NCBI GenBank assembly: GCA_963800065.1
Contig: CAWCZO010000009.1
Span: 391,920-455,919 of the forward strand
Length of the DNA: 64,000 nucleotides
Direction: 5' to 3'
Origin: CAWJFJ01 sp963800065
Lineage (GTDB): Bacteria > Actinomycetota > Acidimicrobiia > Acidimicrobiales > UBA8190
Positions 34,227-44,214 of the stretch are shown here, in pieces. The stretch's first letter is position 1. Each line of letters starts with the position of its first letter. A program made the translations under genes and the position numbers. The notes below the pieces were generated by a model. It saw only the letters and a list, made by a program, of their open reading frames with translations, was not told the DNA's origin and searched no databases.

Positions 34227-34841
34227 GTGAACAAGTCGGGCCTGATCGACGCGATCAGCAACACGACGTCGTTGACGAAGCGCGAGACCGAAGACGCGGT
34301 CAACGCGTTGGTCCACGCCGTCGTGAGCGAAGTGCGCGCCGGTCGTCGTGTGTCCGTCGTCGGATTCGGTAGCTTCAATCCCACGCAGCGTGGTGCTCGC
34401 ATGGGACGCAATCCCCAGACCGGTGCGCCGGTGAAGATCGCTGCATCCAAAGGTGTGCGCTTCTCGGCGAGCAGCACACTCAAAGGGATCGTCAACGGCA
34501 AGGTGCCTCTGCCGGCGCTGAAGGCTTCGCCGGCTCCTGTCCGAAAGGTGGCGAAGGCGGCGAAGCCGGCCGCCAAGAAGGCCCTCAAGAAAACGGCCAA
34601 GAAGTCGACCAAGAAGGCAGTTCGAAGGGCCCCGGCGCGAAAAGTCGCCCGGAGGCCTGTCGGCAAGGTCGCCAGGCGCGCTCCGTCGAGAAAGACCGCG
34701 AAGCGTGCTCCGGCGAGGAAAACAGCGAAGCGATCGGCCAACAAGGCCGTACGGCGGGCTCCGGCGAAGAGACCGGTGAAGCGCGCCCCGGCGAGGAAAG
34801 TAGCGAAGCGATCGGCCAAGAAGGCCGTAAGGAGGGCATGA
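34227..34841 (+). CDS. hup: HU-type nucleoid protein with long Lys/Arg/Ala tail
   Basis: A 204-residue DNA-binding protein. The first 90 residues are the HU fold: MNKSGLIDAISNTTSLTKRE, VSVVGFGSFNPTQRGARMGR and NPQTGAPVKI. After that comes an H1-like tail of more than 100 residues built from KRAPARK and AKKAVRR motifs, as in mycobacterial HupB and streptomycete HupS. GTG start after GGAGGAGG. The last four bases (ATGA) overlap the next gene, which continues the same tail style. It compacts DNA; the tail likely gives sequence-independent binding. Confidence 0.93.
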   Translation: MNKSGLIDAISNTTSLTKRETEDAVNALVHAVVSEVRAGRRVSVVGFGSFNPTQRGARMGRNPQTGAPVKIAASKGVRFSASSTLKGIVNGKVPLPALKASPAPVRKVAKAAKPAAKKALKKTAKKSTKKAVRRAPARKVARRPVGKVARRAPSRKTAKRAPARKTAKRSANKAVRRAPAKRPVKRAPARKVAKRSAKKAVRRA

Positions 34842-35263
34842 AAATGCCAGTCAAGCGAGCGAGGAAGACGGCCAAGCGGGCCCCGGCCAAGAAGGCAGCG
34901 AAGCGGACCACCGCCAAGCGCGCCGTCAAGCGGGCGCCGGCCAAGAAGGCCGCCAAGCGGACCGTCAAGCGGGCGCCGGCCAAGAAGGCCGCCAAGCGGA
35001 CCGTCAAGAAGCGCGCCGTCAAGCGGGCGCCGGCCAAGAAGGCCGCCAAGCGGACCGTCAAGAAGCGCGCCGTCAAGCGGGCGCCGGCCAAGAAGGCCGC
35101 CAAGCGGACCGTCAAGAAGCGCGCCGTCAAGCGGGCGCCGGCCAAGAAGGCCGCCAAGCGGACCGTCAAGAAGCGCGCCGTCAAGCGGGCGCCGGCCAAG
35201 AAGGCCGCCAAGCGGACCGTCAAGAAGCGCGCCGTCAAGCGGGCGCCGGCCAAGAAGGCTTGA
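34838..35263 (+). CDS. Histone H1-like Lys/Ala-rich repeat protein
   Basis: A 141-residue protein made almost entirely of Lys, Arg, Ala, Pro, Val and Thr. Five 18-residue repeats (VKRAPAKKAAKRTVKKRA) occupy the central part, with partial copies before and after. It has no acidic residue. Its ATG overlaps the hup stop, so it is translated with HU and probably binds DNA or RNA in the nucleoid. It could be a detached extension of the HU tail: the tail continues in another frame with one overlap. A clean start (MKMPVKRARK), and repeat units in phase with the frame, favour a real gene. Confidence 0.75.
   Translation: MKMPVKRARKTAKRAPAKKAAKRTTAKRAVKRAPAKKAAKRTVKRAPAKKAAKRTVKKRAVKRAPAKKAAKRTVKKRAVKRAPAKKAAKRTVKKRAVKRAPAKKAAKRTVKKRAVKRAPAKKAAKRTVKKRAVKRAPAKKA
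34925..35260. repeat. 54-base tandem repeat in the H1-like gene
   Basis: Five identical 54-base units at 34964-35233, preceded by a 39-base shortened unit at 34925-34963 and followed by a 27-base partial unit ending at the stop codon. Each unit encodes 18 residues. Perfect identity points to recent expansion by unequal crossing over or slippage. Confidence 0.92.
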
Positions 35264-35304
35264 GGCACCCTGCCGCCGGACACGACGGCTTCGAGAGCGT
35301 GTGC

Positions 35305-35330
35305 ACGAGGGGCCCTGCGGGGCCCCTCGT
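35305..35330. terminator. Strong 11-bp hairpin between convergent genes
   Basis: ACGAGGGGCCC, loop TGCG, GGGCCCCTCGT: a perfect 11-bp stem in the 138-base gap between the H1-like gene and the convergent PIG-L gene. There is no T-run. Probably a bidirectional terminator. Confidence 0.6.
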
Positions 35331-35401
35331 CACGCGTCGTCGACGGGCTCGCCGCCGAGCGATGGTTCGCCGGTGGGGCTCGAGCTCCGTGAGGGTGAGG
35401 T

Positions 35402-36235
35402 TCAGAGCTCGGTGAGAAGATGAAAAGCCTCGCCGGCCACCAATCCGGCCAGCCGGCCGTGCGCCGCCAACTGGGCCTCGACGACGCTCCGGAACGCCTC
35501 GAGCTGGTCGGCCGGTAGATCGTCACCCTCGGGACCGGCGCCGGCGGGATCGGTGCCCTCGATCCCCATGGTGGAGCGGTGCTGGCTCCGGTGGGCCAGG
35601 AGGGCGGCCACCTTCACGTCCAACATCCCGTCGGCCCTCTCGACGTGGTTGGGCTCGTCGGCTTCCCACAGGAGCATCGAGGTCGGCCGGTGGGGCGGTT
35701 CGGTGAGATCGGGGAAGAACTGCGGGTCGCGGGCGGCCACGACCCCGTCGGTGAGGAGCCAGCCGGCATTGCGGTGATCAGGGTGCAACCGGTACCGACG
35801 CCACGGATCGTGTCCGAGGACCACGTCGGGCCGCACCCGCCTGATCACCTGGCACACCTGACGGCGTTGGACGATCCCGGCTTCGAGCTCGCCGTCGGGC
35901 CAGTCGAGGAACTGGACGCCACCGCCCGCACCGGCTCCACCGGCCAGCACCCTGGCCGCCTGGCGCTGCTCACGGTGTCTGCGCTCCACCAGCGCGGCGA
36001 GATCGTCGTCGGCCGACCACGTTCCCTTCGATCCGTCGGTGAGGACCAGATGGTGGATCAGACAACCGCCGGCGGCCCATTTGGCCAGTGTCGCCCCGCA
36101 TCCGAACTCCACGTCGTCGGGATGGGCGGCGACGGCGAGCGCCACCTTCGGCACGGGCAGATCGATGGTGACGACGCCGTGCGTGGGGAGGTCGCCGACG
36201 GGAAGGACGTCGGTGCGGCGGGATCCGTCGACCAC
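35402..36235 (-). CDS. PIG-L / LmbE-family N-deacetylase
   Basis: 277 residues. The zinc site is ALAVAAHPDDVEFGCG near residue 25 (AHPDD motif); the third ligand is in YRLHPDHRNAGWLL. Members de-N-acetylate GlcNAc-inositol in mycothiol synthesis, mycothiol conjugates or other sugars; this one cannot be placed exactly. GTG 36235 lies 6 bases after the cofC stop, so the two are probably co-transcribed. Ends 72 bases from a convergent hairpin. Confidence 0.87.
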   Translation of the reverse strand: MVDGSRRTDVLPVGDLPTHGVVTIDLPVPKVALAVAAHPDDVEFGCGATLAKWAAGGCLIHHLVLTDGSKGTWSADDDLAALVERRHREQRQAARVLAGGAGAGGGVQFLDWPDGELEAGIVQRRQVCQVIRRVRPDVVLGHDPWRRYRLHPDHRNAGWLLTDGVVAARDPQFFPDLTEPPHRPTSMLLWEADEPNHVERADGMLDVKVAALLAHRSQHRSTMGIEGTDPAGAGPEGDDLPADQLEAFRSVVEAQLAAHGRLAGLVAGEAFHLLTEL

Positions 36236-36240
36236 CGGCG

Positions 36241-36846
36241 TCAGAGACGGGCGGTCGGGACGAACTCGGCCGGGATGTCCGACGGGACGTCGACGTCCCA
36301 GGCCAGGTCCGGTTGCCGCACGACCCGGTACGGCAGTCCGAGGAGCTCCGCTTCGGCCCGGTGCCGGAGAAAGGAACCCGGACCGTAGGAGAACCGGAAC
36401 CGGGCGTGCGCCGGAACGCAGACCACGTTGGTCCCGTCGTCGCGCCGATCGGGCACCAGCGTGACGCCGTCGAACCCGGCCAGCTGGGCCAGACCGTGGG
36501 CCATGGGCAGATCGGCGTGAGCCACCAGCACCTCGTCGGCGCCGAGGGCGGCCAGTCGTGCCACCCCCGCCTCCACGGCCCCGTTCAGGCCGCGTCCCGG
36601 TTCGGGCAGCGCCATGGCTCCGTTCCCGACGGCCCACGATGCGACCTCGGCGTCGTCGCAGACGACGGCCACCGGGAGCGGAGCGGCCGCCTCGAGGACG
36701 CGGCCGGCCATCATCCGGGAGAGCTCGGCCCTCCCGTCGGCGTCCAACGTCGGCGCCAGACGGGCCTTGCCGGCGGCGAAGGCCTTCACGGGGATGAGGA
36801 CAACGCAACCGGCGAGGCGGGGGACCTCGGACGTCTCGGTCGTCAC
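36241..36846 (-). CDS. cofC: 2-phospho-L-lactate guanylyltransferase-like (CofC)
   Basis: A 201-residue nucleotidyltransferase of coenzyme F420 synthesis that activates phospholactate or phosphoenolpyruvate with GTP. VLIPVKAFAAGKARLAPTLD is the nucleotide-binding N-terminus, and VLVAHADLPMA holds the acidic metal site. GTNVVCVPAHARFRFSYGPGS and WDVDVPSDI are typical CofC segments. GTG start at 36846. It shows that the host makes F420, common in actinobacteria. Pairs with a deacetylase gene downstream. Confidence 0.9.
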   Translation of the reverse strand: MTTETSEVPRLAGCVVLIPVKAFAAGKARLAPTLDADGRAELSRMMAGRVLEAAAPLPVAVVCDDAEVASWAVGNGAMALPEPGRGLNGAVEAGVARLAALGADEVLVAHADLPMAHGLAQLAGFDGVTLVPDRRDDGTNVVCVPAHARFRFSYGPGSFLRHRAEAELLGLPYRVVRQPDLAWDVDVPSDIPAEFVPTARL

Positions 36847-36908
36847 GGGCCCAGTGTACGGCCGCCGTGGCGGTCCACCGCCGGCGCACCACGCCGTAGG
36901 GTTGGCGG

Positions 36909-37963
36909 ATGCTCGACAAGGTCGCTGTGATCGGGGCGGGCTCGTGGGGGACCACGGTGGCTGCCATCGCATCGCGCTCCGCTCCCACCGTCTTGTGGGC
37001 CCGTCGACCGGACGTGGGCGACGCCATCGACCGGCGTCACGAGAATCCCGACTATCTGCCCGGCGTCCGCCTGCCCTGCGACCCTGCGGGCGACGACGTC
37101 GCTGGCGGAGGCCGTCGACGGTGCCGCTCTCGTCGTCATGGCCGTTCCCTCCCACGGCTTCCGGGCCGTCCTCACCGACCTGGCCCCCCATGTGGCGCCC
37201 GACGTCCCCGTGCTCAGTCTGGCCAAGGGACTGGAACAAGGGACCCACCTGCGCATGACGGAGGTCGTCGCGCAGGTGATACCGGACCACCCCGCCGGCG
37301 TCCTCACGGGGCCCAACCTGGCCCGCGAGGTGGTGGTCGGTCAACCGGCGGCCACGGTGGTGGCCATGACCGACGAGGCCATCGCCCGGGAGGTCCAGGA
37401 GCTCCTGCGCACCGAGACCTTCCGCGTCTACACGAATTCCGATCTCGTCGGCTGCGAGACGGCCGGCGCCACGAAGAACGTCCTCGCCATCGCCGCCGGC
37501 ATGATCCAGGGCCTCGGTCTCGGGGACTCGTCGCTGGCGGCGCTCATCACCCGGGGCCTGGCCGAGCTGGGCCGGTTCGGCGTGGCCCTCGGTGGTGACC
37601 CGATGACGATGGCCGGCCTGGCCGGGGTGGGAGACCTCGTGGCCACCTGCACCAGCCGACTGAGTCGGAACCGGATGGTGGGCGAGCTCCTCGGTCAGGG
37701 ACGCCCGCTCGAGGACGTCCTCGGTGAGATGCGGATGGTGGCCGAAGGCGTGAAGACGGCGCGTCCGCTGCTCGAGCTGGCCGCCGCCCAGGGCGTCGAG
37801 ATGCCGATCGCCCAGCAGGTGGCCGACGTCCTCGAAGGCACCCGCGCCCCGGCGGAAGCGATCCCCGCCCTCATGCTCCGCTCGGCCAAGTCCGAATTCC
37901 ACGGCCTCGAGATGCGCCGGGACCGCCCCCCTGGGGGCCACGTCGGTCCAGGGTCCGACGTGA
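36909..37963 (+). pseudogene. gpsA: Glycerol-3-phosphate dehydrogenase [NAD(P)+] (one frameshift, apparent run-on at 3' end)
   Basis: Reduces dihydroxyacetone phosphate for phospholipid synthesis. VAVIGAGSWGTTVAAIASR is the NAD loop. After RLPCD one extra C near 37083 shifts the frame; then LRATTSLAEA and VVMAVPSHGFRAVL resume in the new frame. SLAKGLEQGT, LTGPNLAREV, ATKNVLAIAAGMIQGL and GDLVATCTS are all present. It has no stop in that frame after SEFHGL and runs into the cyclase. In the +1 frame a TGA at 37961-37963 overlaps the cyclase GTG, so a second indel in CGCCCCCCTGGGGG is likely. ATG 36909 has TAGGGT 6 bases before it. Confidence 0.9.
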
Positions 37964-39216
37964 CCGAGACGGTGTCGTCGGCCGCCGCCCTGGCGCGGGT
38001 CCGGGCCTTCCTCCTCGAGCACCGTGTTCCGGAGCAGGACATCGCCCGGGCCGAAGAGGACGACCTTCTCGACCTGCTGGTGGTCGACTGTCTCCTCGTC
38101 CCCGGCGAGCGCTACACCCAGAGCGAGGTGGCGGAGATCACCGGCATGCCCGAGGAGCTGGCCAGCCGCTTCTGGCGCGCCCTCGGATTCGCCGACGTCT
38201 CCGCTGACGACAGGATCTTCACGGACCTCGACATCGAGGCCATCCGCATCCTCCAGACCATGGTCGACCTCGGTGCCGCCGACGTCGACACGGCACTGCA
38301 GCTGGCCCGGGTGATCGGCTCCTCGATGGCCCGTATCGCCGAGGCCGAGGTGGCGCCGGCCGTGCGGGGGATGATGGGGGCGTCGGGATCGGGGGCCGGG
38401 TCGAGTGTCGAGGCGGCCGATCGCTTCGTCCGCCTGGCCGACCGGTCGCTCCCGGCCATGACCCGCCTCCTCGAGTTCGCCTGGCGGCGCCACGTCCAGG
38501 CATCGGTCCGGCGCGCCATGCTCCAGCGCAGTCGCCACCACCCCGGCGCCCTTCCCGATCTCTGCGTCGGCTTCGCCGACATGGTCGGTTTCACCATGCT
38601 CAGCCAGCAGCTGTCGGAGGAGGAACTGGCCGCCCTGGTGAGCCGTTTCGAGGACGTGGCCCACGACACGGTGACGGCCCGTGGTGGGCGGGTGGTGAAG
38701 ATGATCGGCGACGAGGTCATGTTCGTGACCGACACGGCCACCGACGCCGCCCGGATCGCGCTGGCCCTGGCCGAGGCCTACGCCGACGACGAGTTGCTGT
38801 CCGACGTCCGCGTGGCCCTGGCCGTCGGCCCCGTCCTCGTCCAGGACGGCGATTTCTACGGCCCGGTCGTCAACCTGGCCAGCCGGGCCGCCGGCATCGC
38901 CGCGCCGGGAAGCGTCCTCGTCTCCGACGAGTTCCACTCCGCCCTGCTGTCGGAGACCGGCCCGGACCCGGGGCCGGCGGGGGAGTTCGCCTTCAAGGCG
39001 CTTCGCCCGCGGCTCGTGAAGGACCTGGGTCGCGTCCAGCTGTGGGCCCTGCACCGGCCCGGATCGGAGCCCCTGACCCTCGACCGACGGGCCTCCCGGC
39101 GTTGGGAGCGGCTGTCCGAGGTCCTCCACGAGCTCGACGATCTCCGCGAACGCGGCGAGCGCCTCCTGTCGGGCAGCGGACCGGTCGAGCCGGTGGCCCT
39201 CCCCGACGACGACTGA
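37960..39216 (+). CDS. Class III adenylate/guanylate cyclase with N-terminal regulatory region
   Basis: 418 residues from GTG 37960. The first 230 residues form a helical region with GERYTQSEVAEITGMPEELA, resembling a MerR-like helix-turn-helix, then IRILQTMVDLGAADVD. This layout is common in actinobacterial cyclases. The catalytic domain has CVGFADMVGFTMLSQQLSEE and GGRVVKMIGDEVMFVTDTA with the two metal-binding Asp, and GPVLVQDGDFYGPVVNLASR. No membrane span is present. The frame is open upstream into gpsA, so a true fusion cannot be excluded. It makes cAMP or, less likely, cGMP. Confidence 0.87.
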   Translation: MTETVSSAAALARVRAFLLEHRVPEQDIARAEEDDLLDLLVVDCLLVPGERYTQSEVAEITGMPEELASRFWRALGFADVSADDRIFTDLDIEAIRILQTMVDLGAADVDTALQLARVIGSSMARIAEAEVAPAVRGMMGASGSGAGSSVEAADRFVRLADRSLPAMTRLLEFAWRRHVQASVRRAMLQRSRHHPGALPDLCVGFADMVGFTMLSQQLSEEELAALVSRFEDVAHDTVTARGGRVVKMIGDEVMFVTDTATDAARIALALAEAYADDELLSDVRVALAVGPVLVQDGDFYGPVVNLASRAAGIAAPGSVLVSDEFHSALLSETGPDPGPAGEFAFKALRPRLVKDLGRVQLWALHRPGSEPLTLDRRASRRWERLSEVLHELDDLRERGERLLSGSGPVEPVALPDDD

Positions 39217-39218
39217 CG

Positions 39219-41956
39219 TCAGTGGTCGCCTGAGCGGAAGGTGGCGATACCGAAGGGGCGGAGCTCGAACGACCCGTCGAAGCGGCCCAGGGTCCGTCCG
39301 CGCAGGTCGACCAGCCAGCCCGACCGGCTCCCCACCCGGACCGTGGTGGTTCGGTCGGTCGGATTGAACACGCGCACCTCGAGCAGGCCGGCCTCCCGCC
39401 GCACGGCGGAGACCTCGGCCCCGTCGATCTCGAGCGCGCTCCCGGGTGTCGCCCGCCCCCCTCCTCCGGGGGCGTGGACGAGCTCGAGCGGGAGGAAGGC
39501 GTCGTCGGCCATGGCGTAGGGGTCGTCGCACCCCACCACAGCGCGTAGCGGGCCTCGATCGGACGGCCCTGGAGCTGGAGCCGCTCACCGGCGTGAGTGG
39601 TCCGGCGGGCAGCGGCCGGTAGGCCATCCCCAGACGCGACAGCATCCCCGTCGACCGCAGCAGCGTCAGCGCCAGCGTCCGCGCCCGGCCGTCGCCGTCG
39701 TCGATGTCGACGAGCTCGTACTCGAGCAGGCCCTCGTGGGCCACCGTGAGCCCGCCGGCCGAGACGAAACGCCGCGACGGGAACGTCGGGAGACCGAACT
39801 CGTCCGGCCGCCCCTCGGCCTCGAGACCCCGGCGCACCACGGCGAAGGCGCACTCGGCCTCGGAGTACGTGGTCGGTTCGGGCAGGGGCAGATGGACCCG
39901 GAGCCGGTGGTCCCGGCTCGGATTCACGAACCGGGTGACCACCCGGACGATCCGTTCGTCGGCCCGCAGCTCGACGGTGGTCGTGACCTCGACGGTCCGC
40001 TCCCCGGTCCGGGCCCGGGTGATGCCGTCGACGTACTCCGGCCACGGTAGCCGGCCGTGATCACGGCGCACGCCCTCACCGGTCCCCGGTCGCTGACGAC
40101 GACGGAGACGCTGTCGGGCGTGTCCACCAGCCGGTCCCGGAGAGGTGGTGAGTAGTTGTACGAGTCGCCGTGGTCGCCCCCGTCGACCAGCCTCCCGAAT
40201 CCGGCCACGCCGTCGAGGGCGAACGTCCCCGACGCCGGTCGACGGTCACCGTCACCAGACCGTTGCCGAGCTCGACCGACCCGGCCCCCCGCCGTCCCCC
40301 CGCCTTCCCCGTCGGTGACGGTCACCGGGTGGGCGAGGGGCGCCGGCGTGCAGCTGCGCCAGCCGAAGCCGGGGACGTCGGTCACCCGGGCCAGCACCCG
40401 CCGTATCGGCGGCTGGTCGATCCGGATCCGCACCGCGCGAGTCGGGTCGGGCCCCCAGTCGGGTGTAGAGGTCCTGCTTGATCGAGGCCAGGGGGACGTC
40501 GAAGCGTTCCTCGCTGCCGAAGGTGATCGTGATGTCGATCCCGGTCTCGTCCTCCTCGACCTGCACGCCCTGGATCCACGTGTGGGCGTCGATCTGGCTC
40601 CCCGCCGGGAGCATCCCGAGGATGGTCCTGACCGTGTTGGCGTCGAGGGTGAGCGCACCGAGCCCCCGGGGGATCCCGAAGGCGCCGGGCTCTTCGGGCA
40701 GGGCCTGGGTGTCGGGCGGAACCTCGTCGCCGGCCACGACCATCTCGACCACGCCGCCGCGGGACGGGCCGACGGGTTCACCACCGTCGGGCCGGCGTCG
40801 GCGAGCGACCGGGCCAGGGCCGGCAGGGCCTGGTCGGCCAGTCCCTCACCGATCCGCCGGGCCTCGGCGTAGCGCGTGAGCACGGCGTCGACGACCTCGT
40901 CCACCGAGCAGGCGCAGACCGAGTCGTGGGCGGCGTTGCGCACGATCTGCTTCCAGGCCACGTCGAGCAGGGCCTGGGGCCACCGCTCCGCCGGGAGGTA
41001 CAGCGCGCAGTACGGCTCGGCCCGCCGCTCGAGCGCCCGTTCGGCCCCCGCCGCCTGCCGCTTCACGTCGACCCGGTTCGAGGCCACCCCCATGAGCACG
41101 TTGGCCCGGGCCCCGGAGCGCAGCTCGCCCTTCCACCGCGGCAGCCCGTCGGTCGGGGCCCCGGCCAGGTAGTCGGCCAGCGCCGTCACCTCGAGCACGT
41201 AGTCGTCCTGGAGGGCGTTGGCTTCGGCCACCACCCGCCCGAGCCACGGCTGCGGCTCCTGGTGGTCGGTCCCGTTCATGAACAGCAGACCGTCGATGAG
41301 GAAGCTCGCCGATCTCCTTCTCGTGGTCGGCGATCCGCCGGACGAGCTCCTTGGCGTCGTCGGGGATGGCGGCACCGTTGCCGTACCCGATCGGCAGGTA
41401 CTCGGCCCGCACCGTCGACCCGTCGGGTGCCTCCCACCAGAAGCCGGTCTTGTCGATCACCGACGGGACCCCCCGCCACACCACCGCGTGCTCGAAGCCG
41501 GCCAGCCGCAGGATCTGGGGCATCTGGGCGATGTGCCCGAACATGTCGGGGAGGTAGCCGACCTCCATGGCCCCGCCGAAGGCCGCCCCCCGCCGCAGCC
41601 CCGTCTGCAGGTCCCGGATGATCGTCTCGCCCGAGACCAGGAACTCGTCCATCAGGATGTACCAGGGCCCCATCGACAGCCGCCCGGCCGCCGGCCAGGG
41701 CCCGGATCCGCTCCTCGTTCTCGGGCCTGATCTCGAGGTAGTCGTCGACCACCGCCATCTGCCCGTCGAGCAGGAACCGGGAGTACGAGGGGTCACTCTC
41801 GAGCAGGTCGAGCAGGGCGTCGATCAGGTGGACCAGCCGCAGCCGGAAGGTCTGGAACGGCTCGTACCACTCCCGATCCCAGTGGGTGTGCGGAACGATG
41901 GAGACACGCCTCTGTACCTTCTGAGCAGCCGAAATGCCGTCGTCGCCAATAGCCAT
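39219..41956 (-). pseudogene. Glycoside hydrolase family 38 alpha-mannosidase (many frameshifts)
   Basis: The N-terminus reads VSIVPHTHWDREWYEPFQTF, the GH38 zinc-site motif. The catalytic region continues in a second frame with GYLPDMFGHIAQMPQILRLA, which carries the nucleophile Asp. The helical middle domain has NAAHDSVCACSVDEVVDAVL. The C-terminal beta-sandwich includes GDSYNYSPPLRDRLVD and ends ELRPFGIATFRSGDH. At least six changes of frame were found between about 41700 and 39560. The likely start is ATG 41956, but GTG 42019 is possible. Removes mannose from glycans; might degrade mannosylated storage or envelope polymers. Confidence 0.83.
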
Positions 41957-42119
41957 CCTCACCCCGTCCTCGATGACGCTCAGCTGACCGCCGAGCCGCC
42001 CGTCAATAATGCCGCGCACGGGGCCCTCTTCGTGGCCGATCGTGCGTCGACCGGCTCCCGGGCCGGATCACCCGGTGATCGTGGCGGTGGCCACACCCGG
42101 CGCCTCGGAGGGCTCGGCT

Positions 42120-42125
42120 TATACT
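42120..42125 (+). promoter_or_regulatory. -10 hexamer of the first sulfotransferase gene
   Basis: TATACT lies exactly 7 bases before ATG 42133 with no Shine-Dalgarno between, as in leaderless genes. It is the best -10 match in the window. No clear -35 was seen. Confidence 0.5.
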
Positions 42126-42132
42126 GCGACCG

Positions 42133-43097
42133 ATGGCCTCGCAGGGCTCGACGGGCTCAGGCGACGTCTGCATCCATGTCATCGGCATGCACCGCAGCGG
42201 GACCTCGGCCACCGCCGGCCTTCTCGGTCAACTGGGCCTGGGGATGCCGGTGGACGACGACCTCGTCCCCGCCACCGCCGACAACGAGCGGGGGCACTGG
42301 GAGAGCCAGAGCATCGTCCGGCTGAACAATCAGCTCTTCCGCCACTTCGGGGGACTGCTCTTCTCGCCGCCCGATCTGGCCGACGGTTGGCAGGACGACC
42401 CGTCCCTGGACGACCTCCGGTCCGAGGCGTCCCGGCGTTTCCGCGCCAGCTTCGGCCCCCGGCCGATCGCCTGGAAGGATCCCCGAGCCTGCATCACCCT
42501 GCCCTTCTGGCAGACCGTGATCGACCCCCCGGTGGCCGCCGTCTTCGTCTTCCGGGACCCGGTGGAGGTGGCCCGGGCCTCCGGCTACGGGCCCGCAGCG
42601 GGCTGCCGGTGGTGCACGGGCTGGCGACGTGGCAGGCGCCACGGCGAGGTCGTGGCACGCAACCTCCAGGGCATCCCGACGTTGGCCGCCGACTTCGACA
42701 CGGTGTCGCGCGACCCGGTGGGCTGCCTCGACCTGCTCGTCCTGTTCCTGGGCGACCAGCAGGTGGACGTCGAAGTCTGAGCGTCGGGCCGCGGCCGTCT
42801 CCTTCCTGAACGGCGATCTCCGTCATCATCACGGCGCCGCCGAGGCCGACCCGGGCCCGGCGGCGGGGGCTCGCCTCGTCTTCGACGAGCTGCGCCGGAG
42901 ACTAGGGTCCGCACGCGGCGCGGCAGCGTCCCGATCTCGGCCCGGAGCCGGAGTGGGTCGACGATGTGCTCACCCTGGCCCGGGAGCTCGAGACGGTCCG
43001 CATCGCCGACGCCTCACTCCGGCGATCGCGTGGCGTCCGCGTCGTCACCGGCTTTTGGAAGATGCGCTCCGCCCTGACCCGTCGACCGTCGCCCTAG
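42133..43097 (+). pseudogene. Sulfotransferase family protein (frameshifted)
   Basis: IHVIGMHRSGTSATAGLLGQ holds the PAPS-binding 5'-phosphosulfate loop (HRSGTS). IAWKDPRACITLPFW gives the D/P-R 3'-phosphate region. Two compensating shifts near 42590 and 42630 change only a short stretch (RSGLPVVHGLATWQ is in the other frame). A further shift near 42770 leads into FLNGDLRHHHG, and another near 42905 into EWVDDVLTLARELETVRIAD, ending at TAG 43097. Likely sulfates a glycan or glycolipid. It faces a second sulfotransferase gene on the other strand. Confidence 0.72.
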
Positions 43098-44189
43098 CCG
43101 GGGACCGGGAGGCGTGGCCGGCCGGCCCCGCAGGACGGCCTCGGGGGCGATGAGCGGCCGTGTCGAGTCTCCGTAGACGCGGTCGAGGCCGAACCCGCCC
43201 AGAAAGGCCAGCGCCGCATCGACCCGGGGGCCGGCACCTCGCCGACCCAGTCGTCCAACCGACCGGGCCCCGAGGCCACGTCGGTGTCGCGATAGTTGGT
43301 GTGCGACGGTTCGTCCAGGTTGCCGGTGGAGTCCAGCCGCATGTCCCAGGGGCCGGGGCCGAACCGTCGCAGAAACGTGCTCAGCCTCACCAGCTCACCT
43401 CGCGGATCGTTCACCAGGTGCTCGTAGAACACGACATGCGCCTGCCCCGAGGAAAGCAGCTGTGTCGGGACGAAGTTCGAGGCACCAGCGCAGGACGAGT
43501 CGGAGGAAGGGGTCGGGAGAGTCCGCCGTCTGTTGATCAAGGCTCCGAAGGGCGCCATCGGCCCCTGCATCAGCGGTTCCTGGCCGAGGATTTGCGGGAG
43601 GTTGTCCGGCCACCCCAGTTGCGCCACCGACCAGGCGCTCGGCACCGGATGGCGCAGCAGGTAGACCATGGGGGTCCGCGGATAGCGACGGACCATCCAG
43701 GGCAGCAGGTTCGTGGCCCGGATCTCCTTCACCACGCGGCAACGGGGGAAGCGGGCGGTGTTGTACTCGTCGATCCACCGGCCGCGTATCCGTGGCCATG
43801 ACCTTGTCCAGGACCTCGGTGACAGCCCGGTCGGAACGGCTGTTGGGATCGAGGTAGTGCCCGAAGCGGACGGGCCGGGCCTGGGGACCGCCTCGGCCCG
43901 CAGCGGCTCGAACAGCAGCCGGCCGTGGAGCGTCTCGCTCAGGACCTCGGCCAACCATGTCGTCCCGCTGCGGGCGCTGCCGGCCACCAGCAACGACCGG
44001 TCGGGGTCGTGATTGCGCTCGAGGAAGGCCACCTTGGGCGACACCGCCCTGTTGGGCCCGTCGGCGGAAAAGGTCCGGGTGCGCCACGGCGGGCCGCAGG
44101 AAGTCCGTGTCCCGCCCTATTCGCCTCCGCAGTCCCGACACCTCGGGCGCGGGTGCGGCCCGGTTCCGAGGCGGACCGGGGTCCTCCAT
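43094..44189 (-). pseudogene. Sulfotransferase family protein (frameshifted)
   Basis: The start MEDPGPPRNRAAPAPEVSGL at ATG 44189 has one frame; after a shift near 44040, VAFLERNHDPDRSLLVAGSA and GSARSGTTWLAEVLSETLHG follow, with the P-loop RSGTTW. TPMVYLLRHPVPSAWSV is the 3'-phosphate-binding region. Further changes occur near 43820, 43500 and 43230. The end is unclear because the last frame runs on to about 43017. It shares a promoter-proximal region with no other gene and is 25 bases downstream of the GT2 gene. Confidence 0.7.
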
Positions 44190-44214
44190 GGCGGCGCCGT
44201 CCCGTCTCGCCGGA

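Noticed and set aside
34925..35260. Regular repeats suggesting a CRISPR array
   Set aside because: Units are directly adjacent with no spacers and keep an 18-residue reading frame; no cas genes nearby.
36241..40071. Minus-strand open frame of 1276 codons across cofC, gpsA, cyclase and mannosidase
   Set aside because: Only its two ends are real (cofC and part of the mannosidase); the middle is an antisense shadow of gpsA and the cyclase, with low-complexity His/Gly/Arg composition.
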